This document shows positions 1-7,936 of a stretch of DNA of 64,000 nt, one piece after another. The notes under the pieces were generated by a model. It worked only from the letters and a program-made list of their open reading frames with translations. It had not been told where the DNA came from and did not search any database. Numbering within the stretch: the stretch's first letter is position 1; every line of letters starts with the position of its first letter. The position numbers were made by a program, and so were the translations under genes. The DNA lies in assembly GCF_009469765.1 (NCBI RefSeq), contig NZ_SSSQ01000008.1, positions 62,001-126,000 of the forward strand. Direction: 5' to 3'. The DNA comes from Dechloromonas hortensis (GTDB taxonomy: Bacteria; Pseudomonadota; Gammaproteobacteria; Burkholderiales; Rhodocyclaceae).

Positions 1-615
1 GACCTCGGCGCGGTCAACCTCGCCCAGGGCAAGAATTTCGTCGCCGGCCCGCACTTGAACATCTACAACGAAGCTACGCTCGCCACCTACGCCCGCTATG
101 GCATGACGCGCTGGGTGCCCCCGCTCGAAGCGCCACGCACATTGATCGAGACCCTGCACCGCAACAAGCCGGCCGGCGTCGAGAGCGAGGTCTTCGTTTT
201 CGGCAAGATCCCGCTCGCCTTCTCGGCCCGCTGCTTCACGGCCCGCCATTACGACCTGAACAAGGACGACTGTCAGTTCAAGTGCCTCGACCATGCCGAA
301 GGCCTGACCCTGAAAACCCGCGAAGGCCAGGATTTCCTGACCATCAACGGTATCCAGACGATGTCGGCGCAAAGCTACAACCTGCTGCACGAAATCCCGG
401 ACATGCGGCAGATGGGCATCGACATCGTTCGTATCAGCCCGCAGAAGCAGCATCTCGACGCCATCATCGCCGCCTTCGATGCGGCCCGCAACGGCCAGAC
501 GGTCAGCGTCGACAGCCGCGACTGGAGCGCCAGCGGCCTGGTTGACGGCTACTGGTTCGGCGATGCCGGGATCGTTCAGCGCCACACGCAAGCCCTTGCA
601 CAACTGGAAGCCTGA
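1..615 (+). CDS. ubiV: UbiV, O2-independent ubiquinone hydroxylation protein (U32 family), 3' part
   Basis: The reading frame is open from base 1, so the gene starts upstream of the window; about 204 codons are visible. The sequence is U32-peptidase-like and has the Cys pattern C-x12-C-x3-C (in SARCFTARHYDLNKDDCQFKC, split here as SARCF...DDCQFKC), which matches the three C-terminal cluster cysteines of E. coli UbiV. UbiV with UbiU binds 4Fe-4S clusters and hydroxylates ubiquinone precursors without oxygen. The next gene, 2 bp downstream, is an SCP2-domain protein fitting UbiT, which strongly supports the call. ubiU is not in the window and may lie upstream. Confidence 0.88.
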   Translation, partial: DLGAVNLAQGKNFVAGPHLNIYNEATLATYARYGMTRWVPPLEAPRTLIETLHRNKPAGVESEVFVFGKIPLAFSARCFTARHYDLNKDDCQFKCLDHAEGLTLKTREGQDFLTINGIQTMSAQSYNLLHEIPDMRQMGIDIVRISPQKQHLDAIIAAFDAARNGQTVSVDSRDWSASGLVDGYWFGDAGIVQRHTQALAQLEA

Positions 616-617
616 GC

Positions 618-1073
618 ATGAATCCGAATTTCACCATCCCGAAGTTTCGCCTGCCGACCTTCATCGCCAGCCTCGGGCAAAAGCTGCCGCAATGGCCGCA
701 TGCGCTGGCTCTTGTTGCCGGGCTGAATGCGGCGCTGAAAATGAAATTGCTGCCTGAAGACGAGTTAACCGCGCTGGAAGACAAGCTGTTCCGCGTCCGC
801 GTGCTCGATACCGGTGGTGAAGCCAGCTACACCTACCGCGGCGGCCTGTTCCGCCCGGTCTTCCGGCCCGAACGCGAACCCGACCTGGCCTTCGCCGCCA
901 ACCTGTCGGCCTACCTGCAGCTGCTGGCTCGCCAGGAAGACCCGGACACGCTGTTCTTCAACCGCGAGCTGGAAATCACCGGCGACACCGAACTCGGCCT
1001 GATCGTCAAGAACATGCTCGATGCGGTGGAATGGCCGAAACTATCGGACCGCCTGCCGCTACTGCGCCACTGA
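618..1073 (+). CDS. ubiT: UbiT, SCP2 sterol-carrier domain accessory factor of anaerobic ubiquinone synthesis
   Basis: This 151-aa protein has an SCP2-like lipid-binding domain over most of its length. A short N-terminal basic/hydrophobic stretch is followed by a region resembling sterol carrier domains (for example AFAANLSAYLQLLARQEDPD). In E. coli the SCP2 protein UbiT works with UbiU/UbiV in the oxygen-independent ubiquinone pathway, probably by presenting the lipid intermediate. It begins 2 bp after the ubiV stop and is surely cotranscribed. Its 3' end overlaps the convergent phosphatase gene by 15 bp. Confidence 0.85.
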   Translation: MNPNFTIPKFRLPTFIASLGQKLPQWPHALALVAGLNAALKMKLLPEDELTALEDKLFRVRVLDTGGEASYTYRGGLFRPVFRPEREPDLAFAANLSAYLQLLARQEDPDTLFFNRELEITGDTELGLIVKNMLDAVEWPKLSDRLPLLRH

Positions 1074-2309
1074 AGACTGGCAGTGGTCGATGACGAGTAC
1101 CGACATGTCGTCATGCGGCAAATTCCCTTTCAGGTGGCTGGCCAGGGCCTGATGGACCGCTGTAATCGGTGCTAGCCCGCCACGCTGCCTGAGGGCAGCG
1201 GTCAGGCGCGGCTCGCCAAACTGCTCGCCTGCCTGATCACTGGCTTCCAGCACACCGTCGGAGAGCAGCACCAGTGCATTTCCCTCCCGCCAGGAAAAGT
1301 CCTCGAAGCCGGCCTCGTCGCCCCGTGCCCGCGTAATGCCCAGCGGCAGGTTGCGCGAGACAAAGCGCTGCAGCACGTCGCCTGCCGCATCGATCCGCAG
1401 CACGTCGGGCACGCCACCGACCCAGATCTGGCCGCGCTGCGCCGCGTCATCGACGCAGACGAAGGCTGCAGCGACAAAACGTCCCAAGGGCAGCGAGTTA
1501 CTGAGCAAAAAGTTGATCGACTCGACAATGCTGGCCAGGGGCTGCGCCAGTTCAACCAGCCGGTAGAACTCTTGGACCATGGGCAGGATGCTGACCGCGG
1601 CGGCCAGACCATGACCGGTCGCGTCGGCCAGGATGGCATAGCGCAAACCGGATGGCGCCCGCGCCGCCAGTACCATGTCGCCGGAAAAATGGTCGGCCGG
1701 CGTTACCGAATATTCAACCGCCGCCTGTTTCAGCAGATCGCTGCGAATCTGGTGTTCGAGGATGCGCCGGGCCAGTTCGGCCTCGCGCTGATGCTCGTCG
1801 TAATGCGCCTTCAACAGACTGGCCTGCTCCGCCACCTTGCTCTGGGCCAGCTGCTTTTCGGTGATGTCGCGCAGGGTTTCGACAACCGCAATCAAGGCAC
1901 CGGTTTCGTTGTAGACCGGCCCGGCATCGACGGCCAAATAGAGGCGTTGCTGGCGGCGCGGCATCCAGCACCAGTTTTCGGCATGAACACCGAAGACCGG
2001 CTGGCCCGGGTCTTCGAAAACAGTGTAGAGATTGGCGATCTGTTCGTAGCTGGCGGTTGCCACCAGGTCGGCCAGACAGGCCCGCTCCTGCTCGTAAAAA
2101 GCCTGCCAGTGATGGCGCGTGCCGATCACCTCCGCCGCCATTACACCGGTCAGCCTTTCGCAGGCGCGATTCCAGATCAGCACCCGCCGCTCGGCATCGA
2201 GGACGAAGGTGGGCACCACGAGATGTTCCATCAGGGTGATGGCAAAGGAAAGATGCTGTTCCTGATGCTTCAGCGCATCGCGAATTTGCGCAACCACGGC
2301 TTGCGACAT
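1059..2309 (-). CDS. PAS domain plus PP2C-type (SpoIIE/RsbU) serine phosphatase
   Basis: An N-terminal PAS sensor domain (roughly residues 15-145, ending in the DITE-type PAS exit motif) is joined by a helical linker to a SpoIIE-like PP2C phosphatase domain. The phosphatase domain contains FSGDMV and LADATGHGLAAA, the metal-binding Asp motifs of the family. Such proteins dephosphorylate anti-anti-sigma factors or similar partners in response to a signal. I chose the ATG at 2309 because GGGGAGG lies just upstream; a TTG 33 bp further upstream is open but lacks a site. No anti-sigma partner is nearby, so the target is unknown. Confidence 0.8.
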   Translation of the reverse strand: MSQAVVAQIRDALKHQEQHLSFAITLMEHLVVPTFVLDAERRVLIWNRACERLTGVMAAEVIGTRHHWQAFYEQERACLADLVATASYEQIANLYTVFEDPGQPVFGVHAENWCWMPRRQQRLYLAVDAGPVYNETGALIAVVETLRDITEKQLAQSKVAEQASLLKAHYDEHQREAELARRILEHQIRSDLLKQAAVEYSVTPADHFSGDMVLAARAPSGLRYAILADATGHGLAAAVSILPMVQEFYRLVELAQPLASIVESINFLLSNSLPLGRFVAAAFVCVDDAAQRGQIWVGGVPDVLRIDAAGDVLQRFVSRNLPLGITRARGDEAGFEDFSWREGNALVLLSDGVLEASDQAGEQFGEPRLTAALRQRGGLAPITAVHQALASHLKGNLPHDDMSVLVIDHCQSSVAQ

Positions 2310-2411
2310 GACGGCCTCCCCTTCGTCGGCATTAGCAGACAAGCATACACCCGGCCTTCCGCCTTCCGTAATTGCTGCGGTGAACCACCTTCAAACGGGA
2401 AAATCCATCAC

Positions 2412-2696
2412 TCAGACGGCGCCGACCGGCACGATGCTGAGCACTTCCTCCATTTCAACCGGGGTAGACAGTCCGGCCAACTCGCGGATGCTGTGGGGAC
2501 CAAGATAGACGGCGAAGCCCGGGGCCAATTCACCACCGGCAGCGATCAGATGCGAGCGGATCGCCGGATATTCATGGCACAGCGCATCGAAAAGCTCACC
2601 TACGGTATCACCACTGGCCGTAATTTCGTCATGCCCCCCGGCGTAGCTGCGCAAATCGGGCGGAATGTGAATGGAGACGACGGGAGAATCGAACAT
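2412..2696 (-). CDS. MoaD/ThiS-like ubiquitin-fold small protein
   Basis: This is a 94-aa beta-grasp protein with the MoaD-type layout: an early strand (VSIHIPPDLRSYAGG), a central helix (TVGELFDALCHEYPAIRSHL) and a C-terminal strand entering a VPVGAV tail. MoaD and ThiS end in Gly-Gly, which is activated for sulfur transfer. Here the tail is G-A-V, so conventional thiocarboxylation is doubtful. A good site (AAGGAGG) precedes the ATG. It stands alone between the phosphatase and phaC, with a terminator separating it from phaC, so it probably has its own promoter. Function unknown. Confidence 0.7.
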   Translation of the reverse strand: MFDSPVVSIHIPPDLRSYAGGHDEITASGDTVGELFDALCHEYPAIRSHLIAAGGELAPGFAVYLGPHSIRELAGLSTPVEMEEVLSIVPVGAV

Positions 2697-2757
2697 GGCA
2701 GGCCTCCTTGCAGTCTGTGTTCATGAGACATGACCAGCCGGCGCGAGTTCTGAAAAT

Positions 2758-2786
2758 AAAACGGGAGGCTACCGCCTCCCGTTTTT
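2758..2786 (-). terminator. Rho-independent terminator after phaC
   Basis: A 12-bp perfect stem (AAAACGGGAGGC with GCCTCCCGTTTT) and a 4-nt loop lie 20 bp past the phaC stop. T-rich sequence follows on the minus strand, and a T-run on the plus strand could make it bidirectional. Confidence 0.85.
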
Positions 2787-2805
2787 CTACTGCCAACAGC
2801 TATGC

Positions 2806-4647
2806 TCAGGCCTTTTTCTGGGCATCCAGGCGGAACTTGACGTAGCTGCCCGGCGCCGGCTCGATCACCTTCAGCGCGCCGTCTTCCGGCTTGCGCGCCT
2901 TGACCTTGGCCGAACCGCCCGGCAGGCTGTTCACCCACTGGTTCCAGTGCGTCCACCAGGAGCCGGCGTTCTGCGTCGCGCCGGCCAGGAAGTCGTCCGG
3001 GCTTTCCGGCAGGTTGCCGTCGGTCGCATCATTGGTCCAGAAGCCATACTTGTTGGCGGCCGGCGGATTGACGATGCCGGCGATGTGGCCGGAACCACCC
3101 AGGACGAACTTGGTGTTGCCGGACGGCAGGCGGGCGCCCATGTAGGTGCTCTTCCACGGTGCGATGTGGTCCTCGATGGTCGAGATGAAGTAGCACGGGG
3201 TCTTGACCTTGCTGATGTCGATCTTGACGCCGCCCAGCGTGATGCCACCCGGTTCCTTGAGCAGGTTGCCGAGGTACATGTTGCGCAGGTAGAAGCTGTG
3301 CATCGCGGCCGGCATGCGCGTCGAGTCGGAGTTCCAGTAGAGCAGGTCGAACGGGAACGGATCCTTGCCCATCAGGTAGTTGTTGACCACGAAGGACCAG
3401 ATCAGGTCGTTGGCGCGCAACATGTTGAAGGTGCCGGCCATTTCCGAGCCTTCGAGGAAACCGCGTTCCTGCATGCGCTTTTCGAGGCCGGAGACAGCGC
3501 CTTCATCGAGGAAGATGCCCAGTTCGCCCGGCTCGGAGAAATCGAGCATGGTCGTGAAGAAGGTCGCGGAATTGACCCGCTTGTCCTTCTTCGCCGTCAT
3601 GTAGGCCAGCGTCGTCATCAGCAGCGTACCGCCCAGGCAGTAGCCGGCCATGTTGACACTGTCTTCGCCGGTATGGGCACAGACCTGGTTGACCGCTTCG
3701 AGCGAACCTTCGAGCAGGTAGTTTTCGAAGGACTTGGCGGCCAGCTTCTCGTCCGGATTGGTCCAGGACATGATGAAGGTGGTGTGGCCCTGGTCGGTCG
3801 CCCACTTGACCAGCGAGTTCTTCTCGCGCAGGTCAAGGATGTAGTACTTGTTGATCCATGGCGGGACGATCAGGAAGGGCTTCTTGTTCTGGTCCGGCGT
3901 CGTCGGATCGTACTGGATCAGCTGGAACAGTTCGTTCTGGAAGACCACCTTGCCCGGGGTCGTCGCGACGTTCTTGCCCATTTCGAAAGCCGAGGTGTCG
4001 GTCATCCGGATGCGCAGCTGGCCGTCGCCGGATTCGACATCGTGCAGCAGGTTGTTGAGGCCCTTGATCAGGTTCTGACCATGGCTCTTCACCGTTTCGC
4101 GGAAGACTTCCGGATTGGTCAGCGCGAAGTTGGACGGCGACAGCGCGTCGATGTACTGGCGAGTGAAGAAATTGACTTTCTGCTGCGTCGCTTCGTCGAG
4201 GCCTTCGGTGCCGGCGACCGTGTCATGCAGGTGGCGGGCGGTGATCAGATAGGACTGCTTGACGAAGTCGAACAGGAAATGCTGCTCCCATTCCTCGTCC
4301 TTGAAGCGGTTGTCGCCCTTCTTCGGCGCGGCGACTGGGCCATGCACCGGCATGCCCATCATCTTCATCGTCGTGTTCTGCCACAGCGAGAAGTAGTCCC
4401 ACATCATGTTCATCTGGGTCTGGGCCATCTTGTACGGATTGGCCATCAGGCGCGACGAGAGGTCCATGAAAGCCTTGGCCACGCCAAGTTCGTCAGCCGG
4501 CGCATTGACGCCGTCCTTGGCCTTCTTTTCCATGAACTGGGTAATCAGGCGCGAAGCGCGCTGGGCGACTTCGGCATAGGTCTTGGCGATTTCAGCCGGA
4601 TTGGGCAGATTCATTGCCTGGTCATTCTGTTGCTGCGACATACTCAA
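2806..4647 (-). CDS. phaC: Class I polyhydroxyalkanoate synthase PhaC
   Basis: At 613 aa this matches class I PHA synthases, which polymerise 3-hydroxyacyl-CoA into storage polyester at the granule surface. The lipase-like box GYCLGG places the catalytic Cys at residue 337. A C-terminal DHIAPW motif and GGSGHIAG supply the Asp and His of the triad. A long N-terminal domain with the FVKQSYLITARHLH region is typical of class I. It starts 10 bp after an MBL-fold gene on the same strand. No phaA/phaB lie alongside, although a thiolase sits 4.5 kb away in the leucine-degradation cluster. Confidence 0.97.
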   Translation of the reverse strand: MSMSQQQNDQAMNLPNPAEIAKTYAEVAQRASRLITQFMEKKAKDGVNAPADELGVAKAFMDLSSRLMANPYKMAQTQMNMMWDYFSLWQNTTMKMMGMPVHGPVAAPKKGDNRFKDEEWEQHFLFDFVKQSYLITARHLHDTVAGTEGLDEATQQKVNFFTRQYIDALSPSNFALTNPEVFRETVKSHGQNLIKGLNNLLHDVESGDGQLRIRMTDTSAFEMGKNVATTPGKVVFQNELFQLIQYDPTTPDQNKKPFLIVPPWINKYYILDLREKNSLVKWATDQGHTTFIMSWTNPDEKLAAKSFENYLLEGSLEAVNQVCAHTGEDSVNMAGYCLGGTLLMTTLAYMTAKKDKRVNSATFFTTMLDFSEPGELGIFLDEGAVSGLEKRMQERGFLEGSEMAGTFNMLRANDLIWSFVVNNYLMGKDPFPFDLLYWNSDSTRMPAAMHSFYLRNMYLGNLLKEPGGITLGGVKIDISKVKTPCYFISTIEDHIAPWKSTYMGARLPSGNTKFVLGGSGHIAGIVNPPAANKYGFWTNDATDGNLPESPDDFLAGATQNAGSWWTHWNQWVNSLPGGSAKVKARKPEDGALKVIEPAPGSYVKFRLDAQKKA

Positions 4648-4657
4648 ACTCCCTCTG

Positions 4658-5695
4658 TCAGTGCACGGTGCGGGCTTTACACCGCGTATATCGAATCACG
4701 CCGTCAGTGTCGGTCATGCGTGACAGCCGGCCGGCTTGTTCTAGATGGTTCAAATGGGCAATCGCTTCGCCCATCGCGAACATGGTTTGATGCGTATCGA
4801 GTGCTCGCTGGAACAAGGTCTCCAGCAACTCGGCTGCGCTCTTTGGCGCATCTTCACAGCTATTCTCCAGAGCACGCAATCGTTCTGCATGGTGCGCGTG
4901 CAACGCCTCAACCCGGGACTGCACGCCAAAAAACGGCAATCCGTGCGAAGGCAACACCAGGGTATTTGCCGGTATTTCCCGCGACATTTCATCCAGCGAA
5001 TCGAGATACCAGCCAAGGGCATCGGCCTCCGGCGTCGCCGCGAAAACGCTGATATTCGTGGAAATTCTTGGCAAAAGCATGTCGCCAGAAATTAACACGT
5101 CAAGTTCGGCGCAGTAAAGCGCCATATGCTCGGGCGCATGGCCATGACCGATCAAAACCTGCCATTTCTTGCCGTTCACCGTCAGGGTGTCGGCTGCCTT
5201 CAGACGCTGGTAGTACTCGGGCAGCGCCGGCACCGCCTTGCGGTAACCGGACCCACGCCTGGCGAAACGCTCCAGTTGCTCCGCATCCAGTCCATGCTGG
5301 CGGAACTGTTCGACCATGAAACGGGCGCCGTGGCCGCCGACTTCGTGCCAGACGGCGTGCGCAGTCAGGAATTCGCCGGTGGTCATCGCCAGCGGGGCGC
5401 CAGTCTTCTCGATCAGCCAGGTTGCCAGGCCGAGGTGATCCGGGTGGAAGTGGGTGACGACCAGTCGGCTCACCGGACCATCGAGACGATCGAGGATCTG
5501 CGACCAGACAGCCCTGACCTCGTCGTCGGAAAAGCCGGTATCGATGATGACCCAGGCGGCGCCGTCGCGGAGCAGCCAGAGGTTGATGTGGTCGAGCTGG
5601 AACGGTAAAGGCATGCGCAACCAGAAAACGCCGGGCGCAACTTCGATCAACTCGCCGGCGGCCGGCGGCTGGTCGTGCGGATAGTGCAGGGACAT
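4658..5695 (-). CDS. MBL-fold metallo-hydrolase
   Basis: The metallo-beta-lactamase fold has the metal motif THFHPDHLG and a later GHGHAPEH and SGDMLLPR, as in glyoxalase II-like and lactonase-like hydrolases. The frame is open further upstream (to 5794), but the ATG at 5695 begins the conserved sequence. The upstream extension would run across the start of the divergent liuR gene. It is probably cotranscribed with phaC (10-bp gap), so a role in acyl-CoA or hydroxyacyl metabolism is plausible but unproven. Confidence 0.82.
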   Translation of the reverse strand: MSLHYPHDQPPAAGELIEVAPGVFWLRMPLPFQLDHINLWLLRDGAAWVIIDTGFSDDEVRAVWSQILDRLDGPVSRLVVTHFHPDHLGLATWLIEKTGAPLAMTTGEFLTAHAVWHEVGGHGARFMVEQFRQHGLDAEQLERFARRGSGYRKAVPALPEYYQRLKAADTLTVNGKKWQVLIGHGHAPEHMALYCAELDVLISGDMLLPRISTNISVFAATPEADALGWYLDSLDEMSREIPANTLVLPSHGLPFFGVQSRVEALHAHHAERLRALENSCEDAPKSAAELLETLFQRALDTHQTMFAMGEAIAHLNHLEQAGRLSRMTDTDGVIRYTRCKARTVH

Positions 5696-5796
5696 GGGCA
5701 AACCTGTCGGAGGGGAAGCACAACTTACCATACGGTGTCGGATTGAAAAATCCCCCTCCTTCTGATTTACTGGCGCGCACCTGCAAGGAGACAAGC

Positions 5797-6189
5797 TTGA
5801 GCCAACCGGCCATCACTTTCGCCATTTCCGACCTCGCCCGCGAGTTCGGCATCACCCCGCGCACCATCCGTTTCTGGGAGGACCAGGGCATCCTGTCGCC
5901 TGCCCGCGAAGGCAGCAAGCGCATATTCAACCGCCGCGACCGGGCCCGCCTGAAGATGGCGCTGCGCGGCAAGCGGCTCGGCCTGTCGCTGGCCGAGATC
6001 AAGGACCTGATCGGGATGTACAACTCGACCGAGGACGAAACGCCGCAGCTCATGGAATGTCTGCGCATCATGTCGAGCCGGCGCCAGGCCCTCGAGCAGC
6101 AACGCGAAGACATCGAGGCGATGCTGGCCGAAATTGCTCAGTTCGAACAGCAATGCCAGCAGGAACTGGCCCGCCGCGATGGCGTCTGA
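5797..6189 (+). CDS. liuR: LiuR-type MerR family regulator of the leucine/isovalerate degradation operon
   Basis: An N-terminal winged HTH of MerR type (FAISDLAREFGITPRTIRFW, residues 8-27) is followed by the second wing (FNRRDRARL) and a C-terminal coiled coil. The length of 130 aa matches LiuR. I chose a TTG start at 5797 because AAGGAG lies 7 bp upstream and the conserved sequence begins there; an in-frame codon 54 bp upstream has no site. It sits directly before the liu cluster and a perfect palindrome, so it very likely represses or controls that operon in response to a branched-chain acyl-CoA intermediate. Confidence 0.87.
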   Translation: MSQPAITFAISDLAREFGITPRTIRFWEDQGILSPAREGSKRIFNRRDRARLKMALRGKRLGLSLAEIKDLIGMYNSTEDETPQLMECLRIMSSRRQALEQQREDIEAMLAEIAQFEQQCQQELARRDGV

Positions 6190-6206
6190 AATTTTTCGAA
6201 CAACCA

Positions 6207-6235
6207 GTTGACGTTAACGTCAACGTAAATACAAT
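6207..6235 (+). promoter_or_regulatory. Predicted LiuR operator and liu operon promoter
   Basis: An 18-bp perfect palindrome (GTTGACGTTAACGTCAAC, 6207-6224) lies between liuR and the first cluster gene. Its TTGACG (6208-6213) can serve as -35, with TACAAT (6230-6235) as -10 and a 16-bp spacer. Repressor binding would cover the -35. The predicted transcription start falls at about the ATG at 6242. Confidence 0.72.
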
Positions 6236-6241
6236 CACACC

Positions 6242-6685
6242 ATGAATCGAATTTCCGATCCGCATTTCGCCGAACGTGTCCGCGCCAGTTTCGAGCGGCA
6301 GAACGCCATGAGCCTGATCCGTGCCAGCCTGCCGGTGATCGAGCACGGCCGGACCGAAATTCACCTGCCGCACTGGCAAGGCGTCGAACAGCAGCACGGC
6401 TTCGTGCATGGCGGCGTGGTCGGCATGATTGCCGACTCAGCCGCCGGCTATGCGGCGATGACCATGGTGTCGCCGACCGCCTCGGTGCTGACCGTGGAAT
6501 ACAAGATGAACCTGGTCGCGCCGGCCGACGGCGAGCAACTTATCGCCCGCGGCAAGGTCGTGCGGCCGGGCCGGACACTGATCATTACCCAGGCCGAAGT
6601 CTTCGCCTTGAAAGACGGCCAGGAAACCCTGTGCGCGCTGATGCAGCAGACCATCATGGTCATGCACGGCAAGACGGAAAAATAA
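6242..6685 (+). CDS. PaaI-family hotdog-fold thioesterase
   Basis: This is a 147-aa single hotdog domain with the PaaI-type region HGFVHGGVVGMIADSAAGYA, whose conserved HGG and Asp sit around the active site. These enzymes hydrolyse acyl-CoA thioesters, often rescuing CoA from dead-end intermediates. It is the first gene downstream of the predicted LiuR operator and precedes liuA by 24 bp, so it is probably part of the leucine regulon. No Shine-Dalgarno sequence is visible before the ATG and the predicted transcript starts near it, so translation may be leaderless. Confidence 0.85.
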   Translation: MNRISDPHFAERVRASFERQNAMSLIRASLPVIEHGRTEIHLPHWQGVEQQHGFVHGGVVGMIADSAAGYAAMTMVSPTASVLTVEYKMNLVAPADGEQLIARGKVVRPGRTLIITQAEVFALKDGQETLCALMQQTIMVMHGKTEK

Positions 6686-6709
6686 ACTTAAAAGACGGAG
6701 ACAAACCAT

Positions 6710-7882
6710 ATGAACATTCCCAGCCTCGACTTCGGCCTCGGCCAAGACATCAACATGCTGCGCGATGCGGTGAAGGCCTTTGCCGACGCCGAAATCGCCC
6801 CGCGCGCCGCGGAAATCGACCGCCTTAACGAATTCCCGGCCGACCTTTGGAAAAAGTTCGGCGACATGGGCCTGCTCGGCATGACGGCCGGCGAGGAATA
6901 CGGTGGCACCAACATGGGCTACCTCGCCCACATCGTCGCGCTCGAGGAAATTTCCCGCGCCTCGGCCTCGGTCGGCCTGTCCTACGGTGCACACTCGAAT
7001 TTGTGCGTAAACCAGATTCGCCGCAACGGAACGGAAGCGCAGCGCCAGAAATACTTGCCGAAACTGATCTCCGGCGAACACGTTGGAGCGCTGGCGATGT
7101 CCGAGCCGAACGCCGGCTCCGACGTCGTCTCGATGAAGTTGAAGGCCGACAAGAAGGGCGACCGTTATGTGTTGAACGGTTCCAAGATGTGGATCACCAA
7201 CGGCGGCGATGCCGACACCCTGGTCGTCTACGCCAAGACCGACCTCGCCGCCGGGGCCAAGGGGATGACCGCCTTCATCGTCGAAAAGGGCTTCAAGGGC
7301 TTCAGCCACGGCACCCATCTCGATAAGCTGGGCATGCGCGGCTCCAATACCTTCCCTCTGTTCTTCGATGACTGCGAAGTGCCGGAAGAAAACGTGCTGG
7401 GCGGCGTCGGCAACGGCACCAAGGTATTGATGTCCGGCCTCGACTACGAGCGCGCCGTGCTCTGCGGCGGCCCGCTCGGCATCATGGCGGCCTGCATGGA
7501 TATCGTCGTCCCCTTCCTCCACGAGCGCAAGCAGTTCGGCCAGGCGATCGGCGAGTTCCAGCTGATGCAGGGCAAGGTCGCCGACATGTATTCGACCTGG
7601 ATGGCCAACCGCGCCTATGTCTATGCCGTCGGCCGCGCCTGCGATGCGACCGACCACGCCCGGACGCTGCGCAAGGATGCCGCCGGCGCCATTCTCTATT
7701 CCGCCGAAAAGGCGACCTGGATGGCCGGCGAGGCGATCCAGACGCTGGGCGGCGTCGGCTACACCAACGAGTACGCAACCGGCCGCCTGTGGCGCGATGC
7801 CAAGCTCTATGAGATCGGAGCAGGCACCTCCGAAATCCGTAGAATGCTGATTGGTCGCGAACTTTTCGCCGAAACCGCATAA
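6710..7882 (+). CDS. liuA: Isovaleryl-CoA dehydrogenase LiuA
   Basis: This 390-aa FAD enzyme of the acyl-CoA dehydrogenase family oxidises isovaleryl-CoA to 3-methylcrotonyl-CoA and passes electrons to ETF. It shows the family signatures [17 protein letters not shown] and [17 protein letters not shown]. The catalytic Glu lies in the isovaleryl-specific position, Glu247 in [13 protein letters not shown]. The C-terminal [15 protein letters not shown] is also typical. A good site (ACGGAGA) precedes the ATG. Its place after liuR and with liuB, C, D and E confirms the pathway. Confidence 0.95.
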   Translation: MNIPSLDFGLGQDINMLRDAVKAFADAEIAPRAAEIDRLNEFPADLWKKFGDMGLLGMTAGEEYGGTNMGYLAHIVALEEISRASASVGLSYGAHSNLCVNQIRRNGTEAQRQKYLPKLISGEHVGALAMSEPNAGSDVVSMKLKADKKGDRYVLNGSKMWITNGGDADTLVVYAKTDLAAGAKGMTAFIVEKGFKGFSHGTHLDKLGMRGSNTFPLFFDDCEVPEENVLGGVGNGTKVLMSGLDYERAVLCGGPLGIMAACMDIVVPFLHERKQFGQAIGEFQLMQGKVADMYSTWMANRAYVYAVGRACDATDHARTLRKDAAGAILYSAEKATWMAGEAIQTLGGVGYTNEYATGRLWRDAKLYEIGAGTSEIRRMLIGRELFAETA

Positions 7883-7936
7883 ACAGCTCCCGCCGGCGCC
7901 CCCGGACCGGGGGCACCGCAACAGGAGCTCAACAGC

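Noticed and set aside
2947..5052. 701-codon plus-strand frame
   Set aside because: It lies antisense to phaC and its upstream MBL gene, both strongly identified. The long frame results from high-GC third-position bias.
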